Source: Erwinia sp050410775 (GTDB lineage Bacteria > Pseudomonadota > Gammaproteobacteria > Enterobacterales > Enterobacteriaceae). Taken from it: a stretch of 64,000 nucleotides of DNA. The notes under the pieces are model-generated. The model saw nothing but the letters and a program-made list of their open reading frames with translations, searched no databases and was not told the DNA's origin. The stretch lies in assembly GCF_050410775.1 (NCBI RefSeq), contig NZ_CP191229.1; one strand, written 5' to 3'. The position numbers and the translations under genes are program-made. Positions 15,989 to 26,700 of the stretch are shown one piece after another. The first letter of the stretch is position 1. Every line of letters begins with the position of its first letter.

Positions 15989-16985
15989 ACACGATAATTC
16001 GTCCCTGCTGATGCAGGCGATCGATCTGAAAAAACACTATCCGGTGAAAAAGGGATTTTTTGGCCAGGAGCAACTGGTAAAAGCGCTGGATGGCGTCTCT
16101 TTTAACCTTGAACGGGGTAAAACGCTGGCGGTAGTAGGGGAGTCGGGCTGTGGGAAATCCACGCTGGGCCGCCTGCTGACGATGATAGAAACGCCGACGG
16201 AAGGTCAGCTCTTTTATCAGGGGCAGGATCTGCTGAAACACGATCCTGAGGCGCAAAAGCTGCGCCGTCAGAAAATTCAGATCGTTTTCCAGAACCCTTA
16301 CGGTTCGCTTAACCCGCGTAAAAAGGTCAGCCAGATTCTGGAAGAGCCGCTGCTGATCAACACCGATCTGAGCAAAGCCGAACGCCGGGAGAAGGTGCAG
16401 GCGATGATGGCTAAAGTGGGCCTGAAAACGGAGCATTACGATCGCTATCCGCATATGTTTTCCGGCGGCCAGCGCCAGCGTATCGCCATTGCCCGCGGCC
16501 TGATGCTCGATCCTGATGTGCTGATCGCCGATGAGCCGGTCTCTGCCCTGGACGTGTCGGTTCGCGCCCAGGTGCTGAACCTGATGATGGATTTGCAGGA
16601 AGAGCTGGGGCTCTCCTATGTGTTCATCTCGCACGATCTCTCGGTGGTGGAGCACATTGCCGATGAGGTGATGGTGATGTATCTGGGCCGCTGCGTGGAG
16701 CGGGGGACGAAGGAGGCGATTTTTGCCAATCCCCGTCATCCTTATACGCAGGCGCTGCTCTCCGCCACGCCGCGTCTGAACCCGGACGATCGCCGCGAGC
16801 GCATTAAGCTCACCGGCGAGCTGCCCAGCCCGCTCAATCCGCCGCCGGGCTGCGCCTTTAATGCGCGCTGCCGTCGCCGTTTCGGGCCCTGCACCCAGCT
16901 TCAGCCACAGCTGAAACAGTATGGCGATCAGCAGATCGCCTGCTACGCCGTCGATCAGGATGAAGGAAAACCGGTCAACGTCTGA
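15978..16985 (+). CDS. dppF: Dipeptide ABC transporter ATPase DppF
   Basis: 335-residue ATPase partner of DppD. Walker A GESGCGKS, signature FSGGQRQRI, Walker B VLIADEPVSALD, and the CAFNARCRRRFGPC Cys motif at the C-terminus. The start MKPEHDNSS is taken from the position matching E. coli DppF and lies inside the end of dppD; the open frame extends further upstream but that part is out-of-frame dppD. Last gene of the operon, followed by a clear terminator. Confidence 0.97.
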   Translation: MKPEHDNSSLLMQAIDLKKHYPVKKGFFGQEQLVKALDGVSFNLERGKTLAVVGESGCGKSTLGRLLTMIETPTEGQLFYQGQDLLKHDPEAQKLRRQKIQIVFQNPYGSLNPRKKVSQILEEPLLINTDLSKAERREKVQAMMAKVGLKTEHYDRYPHMFSGGQRQRIAIARGLMLDPDVLIADEPVSALDVSVRAQVLNLMMDLQEELGLSYVFISHDLSVVEHIADEVMVMYLGRCVERGTKEAIFANPRHPYTQALLSATPRLNPDDRRERIKLTGELPSPLNPPPGCAFNARCRRRFGPCTQLQPQLKQYGDQQIACYAVDQDEGKPVNV

Positions 16986-17002
16986 GTGCTCGCCCTGCCC
17001 TT

Positions 17003-17034
17003 AGTCCGCCTTTTACCAGGGCGGACTCTGTTTT
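17003..17034 (+). terminator. Rho-independent terminator of the dpp operon
   Basis: An 8-bp stem AGTCCGCC / GGCGGACT with a 9-base loop, followed by CTGTTTT, 18 bases after the dppF stop. Confidence 0.85.
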
Positions 17035-17543
17035 GCCGCTGCGCCCTGTGGCGGCAAAACCTCTCCTGCCTGCTTGAACGCTTAAAACCCACCATTTTAT
17101 ATAAAAAACAAACGCTTAATTGATTTGTGCACCATTTCCCTTAAGAAAATAACTGTTGCGCCTTTTATGTAATCTCCCCGCACGTCCACAAAAAGTGTAC
17201 CTGCACTGAACATTCAGCACCCTTATCTGAAATTTGCGAGCAAGGTTGCAGATTGTTTGTTAAGTTTAACTGAAGGTTTGCCAGGGAGTGGAAATGCGGT
17301 TAATTCATTAACAGGCAAAAAAGAATATAAGACGAAAATTAATGGGTTAACGCCGCTGCGACATTTAAGTTAACGCCGAAATAACAGCGGGGATTCACCC
17401 TCAGCCTAATCATCGGGATGTTTAATCCTCCAGAGTAAATAATTCACTTAACATGGCATTTTAAACACTAAGATTAATCTGATGAAAATAAAAATTGTAT
17501 GTTATATTGCCGCGAAATCCCTCCACTCTCCGCGACAGCTCCC
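17035..17543 (+). promoter_or_regulatory. AT-rich promoter region of the cellulose operon
   Basis: About 500 bp without a gene. It becomes AT-rich from about 17090. Just upstream of bcsO there is TGTTATATT (about 17501-17509), a good extended -10 element; no clear -35 element is seen. The ATG at 17499 overlaps this element and lacks a ribosome-binding site, so it is unlikely to be a start. Confidence 0.5.
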
Positions 17544-18170
17544 ATGAAAAGCTATGACGATCTCCAGCGTTTTAAAGAAAAAACGCACACAAACCATATC
17601 GAATTCAAGGATATGTCTGGTCAGACAAAGAATTCAGACAGTACCGGCTGGGCGATAATTCAGCAGCTGTCAGATGAGGGCACCGGGAGCGGGCTGGGGA
17701 ATGGTCAGCGCGTTGACGTGACGGCGCCTCAGCCCATTAAGGAAGATATTTTCAGGACGCCAGCTGCGTCTGCGCCAGCGGCTCAGAATCAGCCGCAGGC
17801 TGTCCAGCGCCAACCCGCGCAGACGCCGCCGCGCGCCGTTCAGCCGCAGAGCATCGCTGCGACGCTTTCGGCGAAGCCTGCTGCGCAGCCCGCTGGATCG
17901 CTGCTGGAGACGATCTCAGCCTCATTAAAGCCTGTTCAGACAGAGGTCGCAGAGGCTCCCGTTGAGGAGACCCCAACTTTCTCCGGATCCGCCAACGCGC
18001 CGGCACCGACGCTGTTTACTGCCGTATCGTCGCTGCCTGTCGCTGCGCCGCCGGCTGAACAACCTCGTTTTAAACAGCTATTCAGCTCGGTGCCGGAAAC
18101 GCCGCAAACCCTGCTGCCGAAAGAGACGCTGCTTCAACCTCTTCTGGAGAGAATTGCCCTATGCCGTTAG
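17544..18170 (+). CDS. bcsO: Cellulose biosynthesis protein BcsO
   Basis: 208-residue protein beginning MKSYDDLQRFKEKT, which matches the conserved N-terminal block of BcsO. After about residue 70 it is dominated by Pro, Ala and Gln (low complexity), as is typical of the family. Its exact role in the cellulose synthase complex is not established. It opens the operon and overlaps bcsQ by 10 bp. The start at 17544 was chosen over the ATG at 17499, which lies in a promoter-like sequence. Confidence 0.8.
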   Translation: MKSYDDLQRFKEKTHTNHIEFKDMSGQTKNSDSTGWAIIQQLSDEGTGSGLGNGQRVDVTAPQPIKEDIFRTPAASAPAAQNQPQAVQRQPAQTPPRAVQPQSIAATLSAKPAAQPAGSLLETISASLKPVQTEVAEAPVEETPTFSGSANAPAPTLFTAVSSLPVAAPPAEQPRFKQLFSSVPETPQTLLPKETLLQPLLERIALCR

Positions 18171-18958
18171 TTTGTGTTTGTTCTCCCAAAGGTGGGGTAG
18201 GTAAAACCACGCTGGCCGCCAACCTGGCTTACACGCTGGCGCGCGGAGGCAGTAAGGTGCTGGCCATCGATTTTGACGTACAGAACGCCCTGCGCCTCCA
18301 TTTTGGCGTGCCGCTGTCGGACGGGCGGGGCTTTGTGGCGAAGTCTGCCGAGTCGCCCGACTGGAGCCAGTCGATACTGACCACCGGCGGCAATATTTTC
18401 GTGATGCCCTATGGCGACGTTACAGAAGAACAACGCGTTGAATTTGAAGATAATTTATCGCAAGATCCCAACTTCCTCGCCCGGGGGCTGCACACCGTAC
18501 TTAACTATCCGGGGCTGGTGATCGTGGCCGATTTCCCTCCCGGTCCGGGCCCGGCGCTGAAGGCGCTGAGCGGGCTGGCCGATCTGCACGTGGTGGTGAT
18601 GCTGGCGGACACCGCTTCGCTTTCGCTGCTGCCGCAGATCGAGAATGAGAAAATGATCGGTGGCCCGCTCAACCACCGTGCGGGTCACTATTTTGTGCTG
18701 AACCAGAGCGACAGTCGCCGGAATATCAGCCGTGACGTGACGGCGTTTATGCAGCAGCGGCTGGGTGACCGGCTGCTTGGCGTGGTCAATCGTGATGAGA
18801 GCGTGGCGGAAGCCAACGCGTCGCAGCAGTCCATTTACGACTTCAGCCCGGTTTCCGCTGCCGCCTTTGATATTGAAATTGTTGGTAAACGCGTTTCTGC
18901 CCTGCTCGATATTAAGGTCGGCGATGGCGAGCTGCACGCGCCGATAAGATCGCGTTAA
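18161..18958 (+). CDS. bcsQ: ParA/MinD-type ATPase BcsQ of the cellulose operon
   Basis: 265 residues. P-loop CSPKGGVGKTTLAANLAY (about 7-24), switch region IVADFPPGPG (about 117-126), and the YhjQ family layout. In E. coli BcsQ is needed for cellulose production and places the synthase at the cell pole; with BcsE and BcsR it forms a cytosolic regulatory complex. Here bcsR is missing and bcsO stands in front instead. The start overlaps the bcsO stop. Confidence 0.9.
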   Translation: MPLVCVCSPKGGVGKTTLAANLAYTLARGGSKVLAIDFDVQNALRLHFGVPLSDGRGFVAKSAESPDWSQSILTTGGNIFVMPYGDVTEEQRVEFEDNLSQDPNFLARGLHTVLNYPGLVIVADFPPGPGPALKALSGLADLHVVVMLADTASLSLLPQIENEKMIGGPLNHRAGHYFVLNQSDSRRNISRDVTAFMQQRLGDRLLGVVNRDESVAEANASQQSIYDFSPVSAAAFDIEIVGKRVSALLDIKVGDGELHAPIRSR

Positions 18959-19050
18959 ACAAGGGTTTAACCGTTCGGTAAGGATACCTGACACACCGTG
19001 GCGCGCCCGCGCCGCGGTAAAAAATAATAGTTTTGTTTTCAGGATGACTT

Positions 19051-21153
19051 ATGAAAAAAGTCCTGTACTACCTGCTGCTGTTGGTATTATTGCCCGTCGC
19101 TGCAGTTATCGTGATCGTCCCGATGGGCAGCGAGAAGCAATATATTTTTGGCCTGATCGCCATCGCCATTCTGTTTGTGTTAGGCATAAGCAAAAGCCAC
19201 AAAACGTCTATGGTAATGGTGTTTCTCTCTGCGCTGATGTCAACGCGTTATATATACTGGCGTGCGACAGAAACCCTTTCCTTTAATTCAGAAGTAGAAG
19301 CTATTCTGGGTATCGGCTTATTTGCTGCCGAGATCTACGTCTGGGTGATCCTCCTGCTGGGCTATCTGCAAACATCATGGCCGCTTAAGCGAACCATCGA
19401 ACCGATGCCGGATGACATTAGCCTCTGGCCGACCGTGGACATCTACGTGCCGAGCTACAATGAAAGCCTCGACGTGGTGCGCGATACCGTGCTGGCGGCG
19501 CAGTGCATTGATTACCCCCGGGATAAGATAAAAATCTATCTGCTGGATGACGGTAAGCGCAGCGAGTTTGCCGTCTTTGCGGCCGATGCGGGCGTGGGCT
19601 ATATCACCCGCGATGATAACCGGCACGCGAAAGCGGGTAACCTCAACCATGCGATGCGCATCACCAAAGGCGAACTGATTACCGTTTTTGACTGCGATCA
19701 TGTGGCGACCCGCGCTTTCTTGCAGGCGACCGTTGCCCCCTTCCTGAAAGATCCGAAGCTGGCGCTGTTACAGACGCCACACTATTTCTACTCGCCCGAT
19801 CCCTTTGAACGTAACCTGAAAGCTGCCCGGGAAGTGCCGAACGAAGGGGCGCTGTTCTATGGACCAGTTCAGCAGGGCAATGATAACTGGAATGCCACCT
19901 TTTTCTGCGGCTCCTGTGCGGTCATTCGCCGCTCGGCGCTGGAAGAGATCGGCGGCTTCGCCACCGAAACCGTGACCGAAGATGCCCACACCGCGCTGAA
20001 GATGCAGCGCCGTGGCTGGAAATCGGCGTTCCTGGCCCTGCCGCTGGCGGCTGGACTGGCGACGGAGCGTCTGGGTCTGCATGTGGTGCAGCGTACCCGC
20101 TGGGCCCGCGGCATGACGCAGATTTTCCGCGTGGACAATCCGCTGCTGGGGCGCGGGCTGAAGTGGCAGCAGCGTCTCTGCTATCTCAACGCCATGCTGC
20201 ACTTTCAGTTCGGCCTGCCGCGCGTCGTCTTCCTGACCGCGCCGCTGGCCTATTTGCTGTTTAACCTCAACATTATCCACTCTTCGGCCAGCCTGATTTT
20301 TGCCTATGTGCTGCCGCACCTGGTGATGTCGCTCTACGTCAACTCACGGATGAACGGGCGTTTCCGCGCCACCTTCTGGGGAGAGATTTACGAAACGGTG
20401 ATGGCGTTTCACCTGGTTATCCCGACGCTGTTGACCATGATTTCGCCAAAACACGGCAAATTCAACGTGACGGATAAAGGCGGCCTGCTGGACGTCGGCT
20501 TCTTCGACTTTAACATTGTGCGCCCGCACGTTATCTGCGCCACGCTGCTGATGATTGGCGTGGTGAGCGGAACGGTACGGGCCGTCGCGCATGACTATTT
20601 TGGCGTTGATCCCTGGGTTATTGCCCTGAACGTCGGCTGGGCGCTGTTCAGCCTGATCATTCTGATGGCGGCGATTGCCGTCGCCCGCGAAACCAGGCAG
20701 ACGCGTAAAACCATCCGTATTGATGTGGAGATCCCGGTTGTGCTGCACTACGCCAGCGGCATCTCTTCACGCACCTCCACGGTGAATCTCTCGATGGGCG
20801 GCGCGCAGGTTACGGCCCCGGATAACCGGCACGAAACCGACGAGATTGAGGCGATCGACCTGATGCTGCAGTCGGGCGCGATCTCCATTCCGGTCGGCTT
20901 GATTGGCGCAGAAGAGGGCGTGATCCGCCTGAAGTTTGATGAGATCCCGCTTTCCCGCCGCCGCGAGCTGGTGCGCGTTGTCCTGTCGCGCGCCGACGCC
21001 TGGATTAAGCCGGAAGGGCCGAAAGATAAGCCGCTGCGCTCGCTGTTAACGATTGTACGTACCGTATTTGAACTGTTCTGGCTGACCTGGAAAGATCGGG
21101 GCTCAAAACGACAGCCACAAGCCGCGAAGGCTGAAGAGGATGGCGTGGCATGA
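19051..21153 (+). CDS. bcsA: Cellulose synthase catalytic subunit BcsA (UDP-forming)
   Basis: 700-residue membrane glycosyltransferase (GT2) that polymerises glucose from UDP-glucose and moves the chain through the inner membrane. Catalytic motifs are visible: LLDDG (about 162), DCD (about 212-214), TED (about 307) and QRTRW (about 346). The C-terminal PilZ domain (from about 550) has RKTIR followed by NLSMGG, fitting the RxxxR and [D/N]xSxxG c-di-GMP signature, so activation by c-di-GMP is expected. It is shorter than E. coli BcsA (about 872) because the N-terminal extension is absent. It follows bcsQ after 92 bp that hold an imperfect GC hairpin, and its stop overlaps the bcsB start. Confidence 0.97.
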   Translation: MKKVLYYLLLLVLLPVAAVIVIVPMGSEKQYIFGLIAIAILFVLGISKSHKTSMVMVFLSALMSTRYIYWRATETLSFNSEVEAILGIGLFAAEIYVWVILLLGYLQTSWPLKRTIEPMPDDISLWPTVDIYVPSYNESLDVVRDTVLAAQCIDYPRDKIKIYLLDDGKRSEFAVFAADAGVGYITRDDNRHAKAGNLNHAMRITKGELITVFDCDHVATRAFLQATVAPFLKDPKLALLQTPHYFYSPDPFERNLKAAREVPNEGALFYGPVQQGNDNWNATFFCGSCAVIRRSALEEIGGFATETVTEDAHTALKMQRRGWKSAFLALPLAAGLATERLGLHVVQRTRWARGMTQIFRVDNPLLGRGLKWQQRLCYLNAMLHFQFGLPRVVFLTAPLAYLLFNLNIIHSSASLIFAYVLPHLVMSLYVNSRMNGRFRATFWGEIYETVMAFHLVIPTLLTMISPKHGKFNVTDKGGLLDVGFFDFNIVRPHVICATLLMIGVVSGTVRAVAHDYFGVDPWVIALNVGWALFSLIILMAAIAVARETRQTRKTIRIDVEIPVVLHYASGISSRTSTVNLSMGGAQVTAPDNRHETDEIEAIDLMLQSGAISIPVGLIGAEEGVIRLKFDEIPLSRRRELVRVVLSRADAWIKPEGPKDKPLRSLLTIVRTVFELFWLTWKDRGSKRQPQAAKAEEDGVA

Positions 21154-23711
21154 AGTGGATATTACCTGCACTCTGTTTTACCAGCGTACTGACGCTGAGC
21201 GCTGCCTGGGCCGCGCCCGACAGCGTCACCCAGGACAGCGGCGCGCTGTCGCAAATTCCCCCGCCTGCGGGCGTGGGCGGAAGTGACGCTGAGGCCGCGC
21301 CTGAGCCGGCAACGGCTGAAAGTAGCGATGCGCAGTGGCAAACTGAGTCCGCGCAGCCTGTGGCAGACCCGGCGGCAACCAATCCCAACGAGCAGCCCGA
21401 TCCGGCTTTAGCAGAGGCGAGTGAACAGCCCGGGCCTGCCCCAATGGATGCCAGCGATGGTCCAGACCCTGTGGGCACGCCGCTGCTGCCCGCTGGCCTG
21501 CCGACGGTGAGTGGCGCTCCGGCTGCGCCCGCCAGCAATATGCTGAACCAGCCGCTCTCCAGTACCGTAACGGTAAGGCAGATGGGGCAGAGCGAAGGGA
21601 TCCTGCTGAGCGGCGGTCAGCTGCAGTCGGGCATCGTCTTTACGCTGCCTGGCGATGAAGTGATCACCAACGCCCGCCTGAACCTGGCGCTGAAAGTCTC
21701 TCCGGCGCTGGCGGCCCGCAACACCTCCCTGCAGCTGATGCTCAACGGTCAGCCGCTGGGGACGCTGCCGCTCAGCGCGTCGGCGCAGGCCAGCGAGGAG
21801 TATGAGCTTGATATTCCTGCGGCAATGGTGGTCTCTAACAATAACCTCAGCTTCAAAATTAATGATGCGGAGCAGCTGCTGTGCGAGCGTGACAGCGCTA
21901 ATCAGTATCAGGTCACCATTTTGCCTGACACCACGCTGTCGCTCGAAGGACAGCAGCTGAACATGGGCAACAGCCTGCGTAATTTCCCGCGTCCCTTTGT
22001 CGATCCGCTGCGGATGACGCCCGCCAGCGTGCCGATGGTCTTCGGCCAGGCGGTGACGCCGGGCAAAGTCAGCGCGGCGGCCATCCTCTCTTCCTGGCTT
22101 GGTATTCAGAGCGACTATCGCGGCATCAACTTCCCGGTGCTGCGTAATCAACTGCCGGAGAAAAACGGCATTATCTTTGCCCAGCCGGGCGAAAGGGTTG
22201 GCGGGCTGGCGGTGCCAGACGTCACCGGGCCAACGCTGCGGTTGGTCGATAACCCGGTTAATCCGGTGTACAAGCTGATGCTGGTGATCGGTAAGAATGA
22301 TGATGAACTGCGGCAGGCGGCCTGGCGACTGATTCAGCCGCTGGACGTGGAGGCATCTTCGCTGGCGGTTGCCGGGCAGACCATCCCGGTCAGCAAACCT
22401 TATGATGCGCCGCGCTGGATCAATACCGATCGTCCGGTGCGTCTCAGCGAGCTGCTGCGCAAAGATCAGAGCCTGACCACGACCGGCATCTGGCATGACG
22501 CTCTGCGGGTGAACTTCCGCGCCGCGCCCGACCTTTTCCTGTGGGACGGCGACACGCTGCCGGTCCAGGTGAACTACCGTTTTCCGGCCGAAAGCTGGAT
22601 TGATGAGGAGAAATCTTTCCTCAACGTCAGCCTGAACGGCACCTTTCTGCGCAATCTGTCGGTCAATAAAGTGGGGCTGCTGGAGAATATCTGGCACCGG
22701 CTGGGCGGCGACGCGCGCCAGGAGCGCTACACGCTGAAGCTCGATCCCTATCTGATTTATGGCGATAACCAGCTCCAGCTCTATTTTAATATCAAACCAA
22801 AGGCCAACGCGCCCTGTAGCGTACTGACCAATAACAATATTAAAAGCCGCATTGAAGATGACTCCTATATCGATTTGAGCCATACGCGCCACTTCACCCT
22901 GCTGCCCGATCTCTCCTATTTTGTGGGCGCGTCGTTCCCGTTTACGCGGCTTGCTGACTATTCGCAGACCGTGCTGATGTTACCGGCGGCACCGAGTGAT
23001 GCGGAGATCGGCACTTTGCTGGATCTGGCCGGACGCTCCGGCAACGCGACCGGCGTGGCCCTGAAGCATAACAGCGTCATGTTTGGCGTGCCGGCGGGCG
23101 GCGGTGCCTATGAGCGTCTGCAAAACAGCGATGTTCTGGCGGTCACCACGCTGGCCCAGACGCCTTTTACCCGCGCAATGTTGCAGAATTCGCCTTTTGA
23201 AGTCAGCAGCCACACGCTGGGCGTGAAGGAGCCGACGCTGCTGGATAACCTGCGTGGCTGGCTGACCGGCGACTGGTTCCGCCAGGCGGTGGAGGCCGAT
23301 CGTTACTTATCCTCCAACGAGGACTGGCGAGGGTTTGTCAGCTACCGCTCGCCGTGGAATGAGTCGCGTCTGGTGGTAATGACGGTGGCGACCGACGATG
23401 CCCAGCTTGCCAGCCTGCATCGCGACATGACGCTACAGGGTATCAATGCGGGCATTCGCGGCGATACGGCGATCATTACCAATGAAAACGGGATCCGCAG
23501 TTTCCGCGTCGGGCCGCAGTTCCCGAGCGGGCAGATGCCCTGGTACATGATGGTGGTGTGGTACGCCAACCAGCACGCGGTTGTACTGGCGCTGCTGGCG
23601 CTGCTCATCTCCACCCTTGTCGGGCTGAGCACCTGCGTACTGCTGAAGCGCCACGCCTGGAAGCGGCTGAACCCGCAGAATGATTCCCGACCCTCTGGCG
23701 AGAAGAAGTGA
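21150..23711 (+). CDS. bcsB: Cellulose synthase periplasmic subunit BcsB
   Basis: 853 residues. Signal peptide ending about residue 21 (SAAWA). The next 110 residues are rich in Ala, Pro, Glu and Asp and look disordered, an uncommonly long low-complexity linker. From about 135 on it matches BcsB, with carbohydrate-binding and flavodoxin-like repeats, and it ends in a single membrane anchor (about 815-838). BcsB guides the glucan across the periplasm and is required for BcsA activity. ATGA overlap with bcsA. Confidence 0.95.
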   Translation: MKWILPALCFTSVLTLSAAWAAPDSVTQDSGALSQIPPPAGVGGSDAEAAPEPATAESSDAQWQTESAQPVADPAATNPNEQPDPALAEASEQPGPAPMDASDGPDPVGTPLLPAGLPTVSGAPAAPASNMLNQPLSSTVTVRQMGQSEGILLSGGQLQSGIVFTLPGDEVITNARLNLALKVSPALAARNTSLQLMLNGQPLGTLPLSASAQASEEYELDIPAAMVVSNNNLSFKINDAEQLLCERDSANQYQVTILPDTTLSLEGQQLNMGNSLRNFPRPFVDPLRMTPASVPMVFGQAVTPGKVSAAAILSSWLGIQSDYRGINFPVLRNQLPEKNGIIFAQPGERVGGLAVPDVTGPTLRLVDNPVNPVYKLMLVIGKNDDELRQAAWRLIQPLDVEASSLAVAGQTIPVSKPYDAPRWINTDRPVRLSELLRKDQSLTTTGIWHDALRVNFRAAPDLFLWDGDTLPVQVNYRFPAESWIDEEKSFLNVSLNGTFLRNLSVNKVGLLENIWHRLGGDARQERYTLKLDPYLIYGDNQLQLYFNIKPKANAPCSVLTNNNIKSRIEDDSYIDLSHTRHFTLLPDLSYFVGASFPFTRLADYSQTVLMLPAAPSDAEIGTLLDLAGRSGNATGVALKHNSVMFGVPAGGGAYERLQNSDVLAVTTLAQTPFTRAMLQNSPFEVSSHTLGVKEPTLLDNLRGWLTGDWFRQAVEADRYLSSNEDWRGFVSYRSPWNESRLVVMTVATDDAQLASLHRDMTLQGINAGIRGDTAIITNENGIRSFRVGPQFPSGQMPWYMMVVWYANQHAVVLALLALLISTLVGLSTCVLLKRHAWKRLNPQNDSRPSGEKK

Positions 23712-26700
23712 AGACCATGATGAAAATGACAATACTGACCGCCAGACTTCGCCTGATGTGGGTCCCCGGCCTGACGCTCGCCGCGTCGGCGTTCGCGTTC
23801 CCAACGTTTGCGGCTGAGAGTAATCCGGCCCTGCAGGCGCTGTTCGACCAGGCTAACTACTGGCATCAGAAAGCCCACGATGACCTCGCCCGCGACGCGC
23901 TGAACAAAGTGCTGATGGTCGACGGCAAAAATACCCAGGCCATGTATCTTATGGCGCTGTGGGCGCAGCAGGGTGGCGATAACGCGACGGCGGAGAAATG
24001 GCGCACCCGCCTCAGCGAAGTTTCCCCTCAGGATCCGCGCCTGGTGGAGCTGGATAACGCTCGTCAGCTGCGGGCGATTCCCGCCGCCCAGTTAACGCTG
24101 GCTCGTCAGCAGGCGAGCAGCGGTAATATTGCCGCCTCGCTGCAAACCTGGCGCAACACTTTTAGCGGTAACGAGCCGCCCGCCAGCGTTGCGGCTGAGT
24201 ACTATCTGACCATGGCAGGCGACCGCACGCTGCTGCCGCAGGCGGTGGATAATCTGCGCCAGTTCTCCGCGCAGCATCCGCAGGATATTGGCGCGAAGCT
24301 GGCGTTAGGCAAGGCGCTGACCTATCAGGAATCGACCCGCCGGGAAGGGCTCCAGATGCTCGAAGCTCTGGCGGACGGCAATGCGGAGGCGGATCGTTCG
24401 CTGCGGCAGGCGCTGCTCTGGCTGGCACCGCAGCCTGATGATGCGGCGCGTTACCAGACTTATCAGCAGCGCCATCCTCAGGACAGCGCGGTGATGGCGT
24501 ACTTCCGTAAAAACGTCGGCGGCGCCGCGAAAGGCCAGGGCTTCACTGCCCTGAACAGCGGCGATGTCTCCGGTGCCCAGAGCGCCTTTAATCGCGTACT
24601 TGAGACCAGCCCGGAGGATGCGGATGCGCTGGCCGGACTGGGCTATGTTGCGCAGCGCAGCGGCAACTATGCCGCCGCCGCTGACTATCTCGATCGCGCC
24701 GCGAAGCAGGGCGGCGAAAACGCGCAGCAGCGTCAGCAGCAGGCAACCGATGCCCGCTTCTACGCTCAGCTGGCGGCGGCCCAGCAGGCGATGAAATCCG
24801 GTGATACGGCGCAGGCGCTGAGCCTGAGTGAGCCGCTGACCCAGGCCGAAGGTGAAAAGGGCCTCTCCGCCAGGCTGTTCCGCGCTGACGTCCAGCGCCG
24901 CAGCAATCAGCCTGAGGCCGCCGAGCAGACCTATCGCGCCGTGCTGGCAGGAGACCCCGATAACCGCCCGGCGAAAGAAGGGCTGTTCTATGTGCTGCGT
25001 CAGCAAAACCGTAACGAAGAAGCCAGCACGCTGCTTTCTTCGCTGCCCGCCAGCGTACGGGAGAGCGTGACGCCGCGGCCCGCGGTCACCAGCGAGCCGG
25101 TTCGCCGCCAGGCTAAGCAGGCGCTCGGCGCGGGCAATCCGCAGCAGGCCATTACCCTGCTTCAGCAGGGTATGCAGCGCTTCCCGAACGATGCCTGGCT
25201 GCGTCTCGATCTCGCCCGGATTTATCAGCAGCAGGGCGATACCAGCCTGGCCGCTGGGGTGATGCAGCCCGCCTTCCGGCAGGGTGCCAGCAGCAACGAA
25301 ATCTATGCCGGTGCGCTGTTTGCCAGCGAAAGCGGCGCATGGCAGCAGGCGCAGTCACTGCTTGCGCGCATTCCGGCACGCAGCCAGAACGGCGCGATGC
25401 GTGACCTCTCCCGCCGGGTGAACTTCAACCTGCAAATGGCCGTGGCGCAGCAATATCTGGCACAGGGCGCTAATGCGGCGGCGGCGAATACGCTGAAGGC
25501 GCTGGCGGTCAATCCTCCGGAGAATCCGGCGGATGTGGGGAACCTGGCGGAAGCGCTGGCCGATGCCGGCGATATCACCACGGCGGTCTCTCTAGTGCGC
25601 GGCAATATGCAGCAGGGCGTCAAGGGCGACGCGGGCGATTATGCGGCTCAGGTGGCGGTGCTGAACAAGGCGGGCCTGAGCGGAGAAGCGCAGAGCTTTC
25701 TGCGCAACCCGGAACTGCAATCGCGCAGCACGCCAGCCCAGCTGGCGGGGATTCAGAATGGCTATGTCATTCAGGAAGCCGATCGGCTGCGCGAGCAGAA
25801 ACAGTATGCCGCCGCTTACGACAAGCTGATTGGCGCGTTGCAGCACGATCCGCAGAATAGCGATCTGATGTTCGCCATGGGACGGCTCTATCAGTCCGGC
25901 AAGATGAACAAAGAAGCGGGCGTCGTCTATGACTACCTGATGACCCGCGACACGCCCACGCAGGATGCCCGTGTGGGCGCCATCGACGTAGCGCTGGCCA
26001 GTAACGACCTGCCGAAAGCGAAAAGCCTGGCGGCGGGGCTGCGCGGCGAGCAGACGCCGGAACGCCTGCTGTTAATGGCGCGCGTGGCGGAAGCCGACGG
26101 CGAGCATCAGCAGGCGCTGTCATACCTGCGAACCGCGCGCGGTAAGATGATCGGCCTTGAGGGAGCCACGACCGGCACCACCCCGGTCATCGGCGGGATG
26201 GCGCTGATGGATAATCCGTTTATCAACAGAACCACGCTCTCCACACGTCGTTCGCCTTCCGCCTATGGCACCGTAATGCCCTGGCAGCAGGATTCTGGCG
26301 GCAGCGATACGGCGATTCAGACCGCCGGCGTTAACGTGCCATCGCAGCAGAACCAGACGCTGCATCAGATCGATACCATGATGGATACCCTGGAGGAGCG
26401 CACCGGGACCTGGGCGCAGGGCGCTGTGCAGGTCAGAGGACGCGACGGCGAATCGGGCCTCAGCAAGCTGACCGAGGCGAAAGCGCCGCTGACCTGGTCA
26501 ACGGTGCCTTACGGCGATACGCGCTTCGACTTTACGCTGACGCCGGTCACCCTGAGCGCGGGCAGCCCCTCCGGCAGCGCGCTGTCGCGCTTTGGAACGC
26601 AGGCGCTTGAGCAGGGCCGCATTGCGCAGGCGAACGACATCGATCCCGGCGAAGTGAAGCTTAACTCACCTGGATCGCAGAATGCCTCCGGCGTTGAGGT

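Noticed and set aside
21408..22892. 494-codon minus-strand frame within bcsB
   Set aside because: Mirror frame of bcsB with Arg/Gln/His-rich composition, typical of an out-of-frame translation.
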